Origin: Coffea arabica
Lineage: Eukaryota > Streptophyta > Magnoliopsida > Gentianales > Rubiaceae
Assembly: GCF_036785885.1 (NCBI RefSeq)
Contig: NC_092310.1
Coordinates: 3,720,001 to 3,784,000, forward strand
DNA: 64,000 bases
Reading direction: 5' to 3'
This document shows positions 22,253-32,413 of the stretch, piece after piece. Every line of letters begins with the position of its first letter. The first letter of the stretch is position 1. The translations under genes and the position numbers were made by a program. The notes under the pieces are model-generated. The model ran no database searches and was not told the DNA's origin. It saw only the letters and a list, made by a program, of their open reading frames with translations.

Positions 22253-22779
22253 TTTTTTATTGGGTAAAATACGTTTTACACTTATGTGGTTTAGCACTTT
22301 TTCACATAATTCTCTTGTGGTTTGAAAAGCTATATATGACATTCTCATAATTTGGACTAAAGTGTCAAAGTGATGGAATTTGCATTTCATAACGGAATCA
22401 ACTAAAATGTTAAAAGTACTCCTTTGTAAAGTTGAAAGTTATTAATTAACTACAGGGGGTTATGTATATATTTTAAAAATTATAAGAGGGTTATGTTGTA
22501 AAGCACTAACCTATAAGGGGGTTATGTAGTAAAATACTAGACCATAAGTCGTTAAAGTGTCATGCTTATATATTTTGGTCACTTCAACCATTTTAGTTTT
22601 TAAACAAGCATATTTGTGACATTTCTTTGGGTTCCGTTATAGAGGATTACTTCCGTCACTTTGATACCTTAGTCCAAACTATAAGAGGGTTATGTATAGC
22701 TTTTGAAACTATAGAGGGGGGGTCATATGGAAAATTGCTAAACCACAAGGGGGTAAGGTGTATTTCACCCTTTTTTATT
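22253..22779. mobile_element. Non-autonomous Mutator-like MITE, 509 bp
   Basis: The body is 22,262-22,770, from GGGTAAAATACGTTTTACAC to its inverse. A perfect 9-bp target duplication TTTTTTATT lies at 22,253-22,261 and 22,771-22,779. The long inverted arms share GTGGTTTAGCA, AAAGCTATA and TTTGGACTAA words with the element at 25,944-26,412, which is the same family. Confidence 0.8.
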
Positions 22780-24206
22780 GACACAGATGGTATCTTTTAT
22801 ACATTTAGTGGCAGTAAGAAAATAGTAGTACAATCTAAATAACAAAGCAGGAATCAGCAGGAAAAATGGGCATCGAATAACAAAGCAGACCTTAAACTAG
22901 TCCTAACTCAAGTAATAGGTTTATGGAAGGGAAATTTTCAATCGTGTTGGTATTTGGTTCGTAGTAATATACATGTTACCTTATGCTGACATATATAAAT
23001 AGCAGAAACAGATTGGTTATCTGCTTTGAAGTTAGAGAGTTGGACAAGTATTATGCTTGAAAATCTGATTATGGAGTGGACATGTATGAAAAGTTGTAGT
23101 GAAGTTCCTTATAAATGCACCATCATGTCCCCAAATATTGATTGATCGATTATGAAGATACATCTAGTGAAAAACTTGTACAAAGTAAAAAAATCTAGGA
23201 AGCAACCTATTGAGCCATGAATAAACGCATTCAAAGAGTTTGCTAAATCTTGACTTCAAGAAGGGGAGTCTAATTTAGAGAATCGTTTGTAGTTTGTATT
23301 TGGAGATTGGCACTAGATTGTTTACAAGGCATGGCCAGGAAAGAAAGGATTTCAATAGGTAATGATTGACTTGGAACAGACGTGTTATAGAGCAAAACTG
23401 TCAAATGGTGGATTTTCAGTGAGCAGAGGAGTCGGTTACATGTTTTAACTTTTAAACCTGTAAAACTTGTCTGGAAGTTATGATGATTTATGTGTTGCAT
23501 TCTCATATTCTTGATATTCTTCTATTACTGGCGATTTTCAGTTCTGCTAACGTTGAAATGTATGATCCTGGATATCAGAATCAGTAACATGATTCATATG
23601 TCACCCGAACATGTTGATGTATATATGCATGTCATGTGCATTTAATTTAGATTGCATACGTCAAAGAAATTAAAGCAAGACAAGAATTGACTTGACACCA
23701 TTCATGTTGGCAATTGATGCAGATTCTTGAACCATATTCCAGGTCCAAATCCAGCAGAAGCTTTAGATGTTGTGAAGCTAACGGTTCTGGTTGAGCTCTT
23801 TCTAGTTTCTTCGATACTTGTAGAAGGAAAGATTGTCAATCTGTACCATTGTCACATTCTTTCATGGCCCATAGAAAAATATACTTCTCTCAACAAGAAG
23901 TTTGAGGAAATCAATATATGTAGATATGATGTTTATAACGAGTACTTGCCGGCTGTATCTTCTGTTGTTGGCTCTGCATTTTTCAGTCAAAATTGTGCAT
24001 TAATTTTGCTTTTCTTGAAGAATTCCAATTGATTCATGTGTTGAGAAAAAAATAGCATATGCTTATTAAGGGTTTAAATCCAAAAGACAAATCTAAGGTG
24101 TGGATGCCACTGGCCTTGTCATTGAGCTACTTTGCATTGTCAGTTGACAATTGCAGTTATGAATCAACAATTACAAACCAGTAGAAGGGATTTCCTTACA
24201 AAAAGT
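22780..24206. other. Intergenic DNA without a recognised gene
   Basis: A plus-strand frame at 23,727-24,032 reads as a 101-residue protein (NHIPGPNPAEALDVVKLTVL...), but I see no family motif and no supporting neighbour, so I do not call it a gene. Confidence 0.4.
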
Positions 24207-24789
24207 TTAGGGTCCGTTTGGATTGATGAAGACGAATTCAACGAAGAATTATTTTGAGGTAAATGGATTTGAAATGAGTTCGTTTGACATCCTGATAAAT
24301 TTGATTACGTTGCCTGATTACTAGATAGAGCATGATAAAGAAACTTTATAATTTGCAATTTGCAAAATAATAGGGTAAAAATTAAAAAATTGAAAAGCTT
24401 AGGGTTCCATAATGAATTTCCTTATTTCTTCCCCTTCTGGCTTCTTGTTTGTTTTTCTCATCTTTTGGTTTCCATTGTGGAAGACTCACTTCTATTCTGG
24501 ACCGTTCACTCTCAGACGCACAAGTTATCATGGGTCCTCGAGCATTCTTATCAATGCAAAATAAAATAAAAATATTAATCTAATTTTTTTAATATTAAGA
24601 AGAATTTCACATGACAACTTTATCTAGTGAATATGAAATATATCAATTGTAACATCACATATGCTTCCAAATAATTGATGAATTTGAAATGTAAATATTT
24701 TCTAGGTCATCCAAACAAAGCATCTAGAGATATTTAATGGTGGATTTGAAATGCCAACCACCCAAATCCTCCATCCAAATGGCCCCTTA
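24207..24789. mobile_element. Non-autonomous PIF/Harbinger element, 577 bp
   Basis: The body is 24,210-24,786, with inverted ends GGGTCCGTTTGGATTGA and (in reverse) GGGGCCATTTGGATGGA. The 3-bp target duplication TTA at 24,207-24,209 and 24,787-24,789 is the superfamily hallmark. Its ends resemble those of the two-gene element at 4,132-9,710, so that element, when active, could have mobilised it. Confidence 0.8.
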
Positions 24790-24840
24790 ATGTACTTCAA
24801 GTAAAAGCACTATTTCAATTTGGATGTAGTACTGTTGTAT

Positions 24841-25215
24841 TACTCCAATCGTCCCACTTTAATAGTCTTTTTGTTTTTTTTTGTTTGTAGAAAATTATAT
24901 TATAGTCCATTTTCTAATATAATAATATAGTTAATATTTAATTTCTCTAAAATATTCTTATTCAATATACTTTGTTATTAGTGAGTATAACTTATTTGAT
25001 CCATTAATTGTTTTGATTCATACCTTGAATGGCGCAACATTTTATCAATATTGTTGTTGTAATTAATGTAAAAGCACAATGGTTATTTATATTACCAATG
25101 TAAGGTTATTTTAGAAAAATTGTAGGCTGGATTTACTCTTTCAATAAAATTAACTAATTTTTCGTAAACTGTGGAAAAAAAAAATCAAGACTATCAAAAT
25201 GGGATGGATGGAGTA
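24841..25215. mobile_element. Stowaway-like (Tc1/mariner) MITE, 371 bp
   Basis: The body is 24,843-25,213. The ends CTCCAATCGTCCCACTTTAA and (in reverse) CTCCATCCATCCCATTTTGA are the classic Stowaway CTCCNTCCGTCCCA type, flanked by TA on both sides. Confidence 0.85.
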
Positions 25216-25934
25216 TATAATAGAATCCAATTAGTATCTAGCCACTCAAAAACCTAAAATGCCCTTGGTATTTTTGGATAAAGCATTGTTGTGCGCTTTT
25301 TACTTGAAAAGTAACGATTTTAACCTTCCAAGGTGTTTTACTTCACAAGTAATAGAAATCCTTTACTAGAAGTAAAGCACATCCGACAGGAAAAGACGCA
25401 TAAAAGCACCAATTTGAATTAGTATTCTTACAACAGATATTACTAGATTATATCTCGATTTGTTATATGGTATATTTGCTTTTTAATTACTTATAGCATT
25501 AAAACTTTTTCATAAAGTTTTTCTAATGTATATGAACTTGTAATACGAATTTTGAATTTCTTCCTTTTGTATCGTCCTAATGATACTCTATATATATACA
25601 CAATTGTTTTATTTTGGAATTATTCATCGCCCTCCCTTCATCTAATTTATCAATACCACAAGAAAAACTCTTCAAAATTTTACTATTTCTTTCATATATA
25701 TCTGTGACATCTTCCTATAATTTTATTGGCGTTGAAGTTACACAATGGGCCTATAATCCAAAAATTGCAAAGTTAAGGTGCATAAAATACTTGATTAAAA
25801 AATTGATTATTTTATTGACATCAACAAAACATTTTAATTTTTTTCCCTTTCAGCATCAAGATTAGTTAGTCTAATTATTTTTGTTAAATTTGATGTTGCA
25901 TCCTACACATAGTCAATCTTCTTACTATACTATA
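25216..25934. other. AT-rich intergenic DNA
   Basis: At about 25,260-25,430 a short inverted arrangement (TGTGCGCTTTTTACTTG against its near-inverse around 25,370-25,420) suggests another small TIR element, but the ends are not clear. No gene recognised. Confidence 0.35.
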
Positions 25935-26421
25935 TGCTGTTATGGGGTAAATTACATTTTGCCCCCTGTGATTTAGCATTTTTTACATAATTCCCCTATG
26001 GTTTCAAAAGCTATACATAACCCCCTCATGGTTTGGATTAAAGTGTCAAAGTGACGGAAATAGTCATTCGTAACCGAACTTCTAAAAATGTCGAAATTAC
26101 CCTTATAAATACATGACACATTAACCCCGTATGATTTTTATATTTGACCAGATAACCCTCTTATGGTTTAATACTTTACCATATAACTCCTTATGATTTT
26201 CAAAATATACACATAACCCCCCTTGGTTAATAAATAATTTTCAACTTTACAAAAGGGTATTTTTGATATTTTAGGTGGTTCCGTTAAGAAAGATTATTTC
26301 CGTCACTTTGACACTTTAATCCAAATCATGAGGGGGTTATATATAGCTTTTGAAACCATAGGGGGGTCATGTAAAAAATACTAAACCACACGGGGTAAAG
26401 TGGAATTTGCCCTACTATTAT
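25935..26421. mobile_element. Non-autonomous Mutator-like MITE, 469 bp
   Basis: The body is 25,944-26,412, from GGGGTAAATTACATTTTGCC to its inverse GGGCAAATTCCACTTTACCC. The flanks TGCTGTTAT and TACTATTAT match at 7 of 9 bases, both differences being G/A. Arms and order match the element at 22,262-22,770. It ends about 320 bp before the first DUF761 TATA box. Confidence 0.7.
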
Positions 26422-26738
26422 TAAAGATGCTACCAATTCTTTTTGGCATCTTATGCCAATTCTTACTACCATATATAATACGTACGTTTTCCCTTCTCCA
26501 ATTGCATGTGGAATTTATATCATAGATCGGTCAAACTTGTGCATGGATCTACACGTTGGAACGCTAAATTGTTTAATCAAAGTAGGCAATAAAATAATCA
26601 TAATCAATTAATCAAAGTCTTTTGTACTACTCATCAACAAGCATATATCAACACTCTTTCTGGTTTCCTTCCTCTTTCCTTTGCTTTTAGGCATGAAAAA
26701 CTCATGCTTCAATCCTCAAATATTCTTCCAATTATGAC

Positions 26739-26749
26739 TATATATAAAG
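26739..26749 (+). promoter_or_regulatory. TATA box of DUF761 copy 1
   Basis: CTATATATAAA lies about 90 bp before the start codon. The surrounding 150 bp is conserved with the region upstream of copy 2, where the equivalent box is at 29,117-29,125. Confidence 0.65.
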
Positions 26750-26836
26750 AGCTTCTCTGTTAATCATTCACAGCTGAAGCAACCCTTTTCCTCTCTCCCT
26801 TAAAATTTGATCTCAGACAAGCCAGGTAACAATATA

Positions 26837-27082
26837 ATGGATCATCAAAGAAAGGTGTTGAAGAATGATCATGAAGGCAGTAGCAGCAGGCAGAATAGTG
26901 ATCAGATGGAGAGAGATGCAGATGATACGAAGAAAAGATCATCAGGTATGGGGAAAAGGCTTGTTACAGAAGATGTTGACAAGTTGGCTGATGATTTCAT
27001 CTCAAAGTTCAAGAATCAGCTCAAGATTGAGAGAGAAGACTCGTTGAAACGGTTCAAAGAAATGATTGCTAGAGGGGTTTAA
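26837..27082 (+). CDS. DUF761 family small protein, copy 1
   Basis: An 81-residue protein: a polar, Ser-rich N-terminus (MDHQRKVLKNDHEGSSSRQN) followed by the C-terminal DUF761 (PF05553) motif, DVDKLADDFISKFKNQLKIE then LKRFKEMIARGV at the very end, its usual place. An in-frame ATG at 26,807 would add ten residues, but I prefer ATG at 26,837 because the protein then aligns with copy 2 from its first residue (MDHQ). Members of the family are short plant proteins, first known from cotton fibre, without an agreed biochemical function. The arrangement with copy 2, same strand and 2.1 kb apart, indicates a tandem duplication that included the promoter. Confidence 0.85.
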   Translation: MDHQRKVLKNDHEGSSSRQNSDQMERDADDTKKRSSGMGKRLVTEDVDKLADDFISKFKNQLKIEREDSLKRFKEMIARGV

Positions 27083-28980
27083 ACTTTAAACTTTAAATTC
27101 TCATGGAGAATCATCCTTGTGAAAGCCGCTTTGAAATAATTAAGTAGCAGATTGTTGAATTCATCAAAGAGAGGTGTTTATCTATGAAATTATCACAGTT
27201 TTGAATTTGTGCATTTCTTTTGAAATAAGTATCAGATTGTTGTATTCATATAAATGGTCAGTGTTCTTGGTTCATGCATGAAAATCAGTTTTACAATTAT
27301 ACCTCATGAAATGTACTGCTACACACAGATTACATAAGCTAAACAGACATTTATAGTTGGGATTTTTAGCGTAGGAACAAAGGAAAATTACTTTTTACAA
27401 TTATTAGTGATTAAAAATTTGTTAACTGCTTCCAACAGATCATGGTAATGGTTTTATGAGAAATTATTTAACTTAATTATAAAGATTAAGTATATAGAAT
27501 TAATATTCCTCGGTGATGCTCTCTGTATCTTTCCAAGTTCTAGTGTAGAAACACTAATAACAAGAATAATTTGGGAGGTTGAACTCATAAGATTTCGGTT
27601 ATCTTCTTTAAAGTTGTTTGGAAGAAAAGTAAGAAAAAAATTTCTTTAAAAGTGTAATGCAATATGGAAAAAAATATTACAACTTTAGGATATTCTTAAC
27701 CCTAGTTAAAAGGAGTCACAAGCATGGGTTTAGAGAAAATGAAGTTAAATTGCAAAATTTTCTAAATACAAATTGATAATAAGTTAGGCCGTGTGTATTA
27801 CTGTATTCAAATAGAAAATTTGTATGTGTTGACCCATAATATAGATTACTCGTTAAAAAATTTTAATTTAATCGATAAATTTTTAATTCTCACTTAAAAA
27901 ATTCATTTAAATTTTTAGTTTTGTTATCAGAATTCAGGATCTTGGAAAAAGAAAAATATATATATAAAGTAGGGAAACATTTAAAATATCAAATAAAAGA
28001 CATGCCCTGTCATTGACCTTCTTGATGGAGTCAGATTGCAATTTCCTACATTATTTAATGCGAACAGTTTAACAGATTTCTCACGTGCTCCATAAAAGTC
28101 AAAAAATGGAAAAAAAAAAAAAAAAGAATATGGGATATATTGGCTAAGGGACAATTTCATGCAAATTAGTCTTTGAATTAATAGTCTATCTAACGAGTGC
28201 CTATAAGATATACTTTAGGAATTGAAGTTTTAAGATTAATTAAAGAAAGTGTATGAATGCAAGGGGATTAATTATGGAAAATATTTAAATGTAAGGAAAG
28301 ATAATAATTTTTAGCATATATATATACATGATAGGTTGAATGGAATGTATGCGTGTTAATCAGTGCCTTTTAGACACTCGTTAAAAACCCCTTGAACTAA
28401 TATCGTAATACTAATCTGAGTATATTGACATATTACATGGAACATCATTTTGTAAGCTAGTAGTACCATGAAAATCCATGAGAAGGTTTTTCAAACTTAT
28501 GTGGAGAGTTTAATATAAATTCTTTCTTGCTCATCCTTTTTTTTTGTCTTAATTAATGAATCATTTTATAGCCCCTGTCAGAAAAGCTTTTAATTTTAAC
28601 TATTTTCTTATAGATATTCGTGATATTTTCCATAATATTGTTGAGAGGAACTTTCTCATATAATCAACATGATATTCAAAAAAGTTAATAATTACATCAA
28701 CTGAAACTGAAACTTTTCTTGTAATTTCCTTTTATAACTTTGTAATATTCTACCATTATTCAATAATCACAATGCAAAAAATGCTACTTTATTTGTCATT
28801 TTGTTCCAATCTTCATAGACTTTTCTCCAATTCCACTTGAAATTCACATCATAATGTTGTCTAACTTCTCCATGAATACACACGGATGATTAATAAAAAA
28901 AAAAAATTATTCAATCAAATTGGAAGTAAATAATCTGAATCTATTATCTTTTCCTTTATTGGCCTCACTTTTCCAGATTC
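27083..28980. other. Spacer between the two DUF761 genes
   Basis: AT-rich, no recognised gene or clear transposon terminus. An A run at about 28,110-28,126 is the only low-complexity tract of note. Confidence 0.5.
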
Positions 28981-29116
28981 ACAGAGGAAAACAAGAATGC
29001 CTTGTACTCATCAGCAAGCGTGTATGCTAACACTCTTTCTAGTTTCCTTCCTCTTTCCTTTGCTTTTAGCCAAGCAAAATTTATGCTTAAATCCTAGGAA
29101 AATCGTCTCATTATGA

Positions 29117-29125
29117 CTATATATA
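29117..29125 (+). promoter_or_regulatory. TATA box of DUF761 copy 2
   Basis: ACTATATATAG lies about 100 bp before the start codon. The preceding block (AACACTCTTTCTAGTTTCCT, then CCTCTTTCCTTTGCTTTTAG) and the following CCACAGCTGAAG are shared with the copy 1 promoter. Confidence 0.65.
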
Positions 29126-29221
29126 GTTGATTTCTCTGTTGATGATCCACAGCTGAAGTAACCCTTTCTTCTATACTGCTAGGCTTGATCTTCTTACAAG
29201 CTTGCTAAATTTAGCAATACA

Positions 29222-29464
29222 ATGGACCATCAAAAGGAGGATTTCAAGAACAATAAAGCTAGTAGCAGCTGCAAGAAGGATAGTGATCAGACAGAGAAGG
29301 ATGCTGATACGGGAAGATCATCATCAAGAATAGCGAAACGTCTAATTCTTGAAGATGTTGACAAACTGGCGGACAGTTTCATTGCCAAGTTCAGGAATCA
29401 GCTCAAGATTGAGAGACAAGAGTCATTTAAACGTTTCAGGGAAATGATAGACAGGGGGCTCTGA
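29222..29464 (+). CDS. DUF761 family small protein, copy 2
   Basis: An 80-residue paralogue of the gene at 26,837. N-terminus MDHQKEDFKNNKASSSCKKD, a Ser/Lys-rich middle, and the C-terminal DUF761 motif DVDKLADSFIAKFRNQLKIE followed by SFKRFREMIDRGL. The Leu-Ala-x-x-Phe-Ile-x-Lys-Phe core and the final Arg-Gly-hydrophobic ending match copy 1. There is one exon and no signal peptide, so it is likely intracellular. Promoter similarity to copy 1 suggests overlapping expression. Confidence 0.88.
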   Translation: MDHQKEDFKNNKASSSCKKDSDQTEKDADTGRSSSRIAKRLILEDVDKLADSFIAKFRNQLKIERQESFKRFREMIDRGL

Positions 29465-30210
29465 CTCTTATGTAATTATCCTCTATTGATAACTATGTTC
29501 TTGATATGAAACTTTCACTGTGTTGTGTACATCATCTGCTTGTGATTTCAATCAACGCATTGTACTTTAAATATACAAATAGTTTGATAATAATGCATAA
29601 TTTGGATCATAAACATTTAGGGGGTAAATGGTGAATCCACCAACACCCCTAAACGAGTGACAGTACTCCTGTTGATGGAATGAATGGTAAGATATTTGTC
29701 ATGTCCTCACCTGCCCAAATCTATGCATGAAAATAACGTAATTGCAAAAAGTTAGGCAAGTTCCCCCTATCAACCTGTGCTAAGTTTTGTAATCCACAGA
29801 GGAAAGAGATTCTTCCACTGTAGATCATGATTTAAGGCAACCGCAAATTCTGGAATTCTAGGAATAATGTTGTTGCCTATAAGCATCTCCTATTCACGTA
29901 CTCATCTCTAAGGTCCACATCCTCATAAATGGTACCTGGCCTTGAGTACCTCCGGTTATCAACCTTTAACCTGTCAATGAGGACTTTGTAATCTGATTCT
30001 ACCTCATTATGTTCCTGTCTCCTTTGCTTTCTGCTGTCCTTGTTGGCCTAGGCTTCAATTGGTGCAAGGTGACCTCTTTTCTTGTCTGCAATTGCCCAAA
30101 TTCTCCTTAAGGTTCCTTGCCAATCCCTTGCATTGATGCTATATCCAATTCTGCATTTCTAGTGGCTGATTGCTGCATCAGTAATATAATAATGGTAGTG
30201 GTAGGAGCAT
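29465..30210. other. Intergenic DNA with a decayed minus-strand coding remnant
   Basis: On the minus strand at about 30,020-29,890 a frame reads EHNEVESDYKVLIDRLKVDN, then RRYSRPGTIYEDVDLRDEYV, before a stop. This is more protein-like than chance but I do not recognise it. It fades into stops on both sides. Confidence 0.3.
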
Positions 30211-30214
30211 GGAC

Positions 30215-30290
30215 TATGGAGATATATGGTGATGTTGCTGAGAAGTTTCCAAGGAACTTCCAGGGAGATTGGTTTCCAAGGAACTATGGA
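30215..30290. repeat. Fragment repeated near 33,790
   Basis: ATGGTGATGTTGCTGAG then TTTCCAAGGAA also occurs as ATGGTGATCTTGCTGAG and TTTTCCAAGGA at 33,792-33,824. Together with the 30,691/35,732 pair this shows that the two regions share an old duplicated segment. Confidence 0.5.
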
Positions 30291-30475
30291 GATAGTGGTA
30301 GTCTAAATTTTTTTTAATGTTTAAAAAATATCCCAAAATATATTTTAAAAACTCTACTGTTCTTAAATATTTCAAAATATTTTCTAAATATATCCCAAAA
30401 TATTCTCTAAAAACTCTGTTACAATAAATTTTTTCAAAAATATCCCCCAAAAATAGCTAATTCAAACAGAACCGT
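30290..30475. mobile_element. MITE of the AATATCCCAAAATAT family, copy 1
   Basis: Contains AAATATCCCAAAATATATTT, AAAACTCT(A/G) and CCCCCAAAAATAGCTAATTC. The same order recurs at 33,145-33,290 and, reversed, at 48,090-48,230. GGTTTGAATTAGCTATTTTT-like ends are common in plant PIF/Harbinger-type MITEs, but I could not fix a target duplication here. Confidence 0.5.
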
Positions 30476-30689
30476 TCAACAGCATTTGTTTTATCCCCAA
30501 GTCAAACAACCATGTGAAAAGGAAATAAAATAAGAATTAAAAAAGCACAGAGAAGGTGGTGGGCAGCATTTGACATCAGTTAATTAGACCATAAAGTAGT
30601 ATAGGAATAATTAGGAAAGCCAGTTTACTAGTACTTGCTAGCTAGTGCCTTGTAGTAGTAGTAGTAGCAGCATGAAAATAATTACTAAA

Positions 30690-30780
30690 TATTGATGCTA
30701 AAAAATGTTCAAGTGCTAAATGAATAAATTGCTTACTCCAACCATCACCATCATGGACAAATTTGTAATAGATTCTATGG
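30690..30780. repeat. 90-bp segment also present at 35,731-35,817
   Basis: GATGCTAAAAAATGTTCAA, GCTTACTCCAA, ATCACCATCAT and GACAAATTT follow in the same order in both places with small differences. Confidence 0.65.
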
Positions 30781-31069
30781 AAGCTTGGAGATGATTTAGG
30801 GGTGGTAAGGGAACTTGAGATCCGAACCTGGAAGTTGATTCTACCTCGAATCCGCGGCTGGATTCGTCGAGGATGTTAGGTTGGATTCAATTCACAATAT
30901 TATCGTACTTTAGTAAATTGGATATATCTTGATGTAAAAAAAACTCTGAGTTGAGTGCTATTCAAAGGACTTCGCATTTATATAAAAATCCCACCCTAAT
31001 TTATTTATATCTATAAGAATTGGTGGAGCTCAAAAATTGACCTTTACATTCCACTAAAATGAGAGAATG

Positions 31070-31270
31070 ATGTTTTCTATACGTTATTATTATTTTTTTT
31101 TGTCTTCACAGTGGGTATTTGGGGCCCATGGACTGGTAATACCGTACGACCCCAACTAATCCCACTGCAGATGGAGAGAGAGGCTGCCCAGCATCATCCC
31201 ACCAATGTTTACCCGGGATTCGAACGTGTGCGGAGGCTCTCACCCAAGGGCATGTTTTCTATACGTTATT
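31070..31270 (-). mobile_element. SINE (tRNA-type), minus orientation
   Basis: The body is 31,089-31,251. On the minus strand a B-box-like GTTCGAATCCCGG and an A-box-like TGGGTGAGAGCC are near the 5' end, and an A-rich tail (T-rich on plus, 31,090-31,102) is at the 3' end. A 19-bp target duplication, ATGTTTTCTATACGTTATT, flanks it at 31,070-31,088 and 31,252-31,270. A long duplication plus A tail means LINE-driven retroposition. Confidence 0.8.
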
Positions 31271-31575
31271 GCTTAGGACTATTGCTGGGACGACTGTATT
31301 ATGACAACTAAGTATGGTTAAGAATTGTTAGAATTTGAATTAAGTACTTTTGATATGATCAGGTATAAACTACTTTCTATTCGGATGGTTCGGAGTTGAG
31401 TTTGATGCTAGCTTATTTGGTGAAAATAAGTGGTACGTATACACTTTACCTTTTGAAAATGTAATTGTCAAAATCTTATGACTTTCAAAGCTATTTACAT
31501 ATTAAACTGGCATGAGTATGTGCATGTATTATTGATTTATTATGTATGCATAACTATGATCAAATGTAAATGATT

Positions 31576-31942
31576 GAATGACTTATTTGATTGCCACTGG
31601 GCATTTGGTCCAGTGATCATCACCATCTTTGGTGATGTTGGAGGTCAGGGGTTCAACTCTTGCCTCCCACAAACTTGCCACTTTACGTGGCTGGTCTTCT
31701 GCCCCCACGGGATAGTTCGAACGATCCGCTCTCCCTCCTTAGGATATGGCGATCTTCCTGTCTTGTGCAGAGTTCGAGTCCCGTTGTTAACGTACTCGGA
31801 GTGGAGTGGGCCCGGACACCCCTGTGTTGACTGGAGTGGGGCCTCCTCTCCCAGACCGCAGGGGATTAGTCGGGCCCCGTAAGAATTGACCCGAACACCC
31901 TTATGTTGACAAAAAAAGAAAAAAGAATGACTTATTTGATTG
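31576..31942 (+). mobile_element. SINE (tRNA-type), full length, 331 bp
   Basis: The body is 31,594-31,924, with A box TGGTCCAGTGA (31,606-31,616), B box GGTTCAACTCT (31,650-31,660) and an A-rich tail. The 18-bp target duplication GAATGACTTATTTGATTG is at 31,576-31,593 and 31,925-31,942, perfect. The 3' half contains a partly repeated GTGTTGAC segment. Confidence 0.85.
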
Positions 31943-32036
31943 AGCTCTTGTCCCGTTGTTAACGTACTTGACTGGAGTGGGGCCCCTGTGTTGACAAAAA
32001 AAAAAAAAAGAATGACTTATTTGATTGAGCTCTTGT
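31925..32036 (+). mobile_element. 5'-truncated SINE copy at the same target
   Basis: Positions 31,952-32,009 (58 bp) match the SINE 3' region (CCCGTTGTTAACGTACT, then CCCCTGTGTTGAC) plus an A tail. They are flanked by a 27-bp direct repeat at 31,925-31,951 and 32,010-32,036 that begins with the same 18 bases used by the full-length SINE. Confidence 0.8.
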
Positions 32037-32413
32037 ACAGGGTAATTTTGACAGGACTAGTTCGTCGTATGGCAATATGATATTATCAAACAGGCTAATC
32101 GTGTTATAATTAGCAATATCAAAATGGGTTAATCGTGTGATAGTTAGCATTATGAACTGTATTAACCAGTCAAGTTATTAATGGAATATTTAGGGCCGAC
32201 GGTTAACCTTGTATCTTGAGTTCATTTATGAACATTATAATGTATACATTGTACTTGAAATACTTCTGATGATCACACATCTTTGTAAATTTACATATAT
32301 GTATCGATGAAAGTTTGGAATGTATTATATACGTACACTAGCATGCTCAGACTAATAAAAAAAAATACATGTGCTACTTACTCAGTAAGTTGTTGCTCAC
32401 CCACCTTATTAAT

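Noticed and set aside
23727..24032. 101-residue open frame
   Set aside because: Tempting length, but no recognisable domain, no paralogue in the window and an isolated setting; could be checked by transcript data.
30117..30317. Possible small secreted protein
   Set aside because: Sequence is part of a decayed repeat shared with 33.8 kb, and the end of the frame runs into a MITE.
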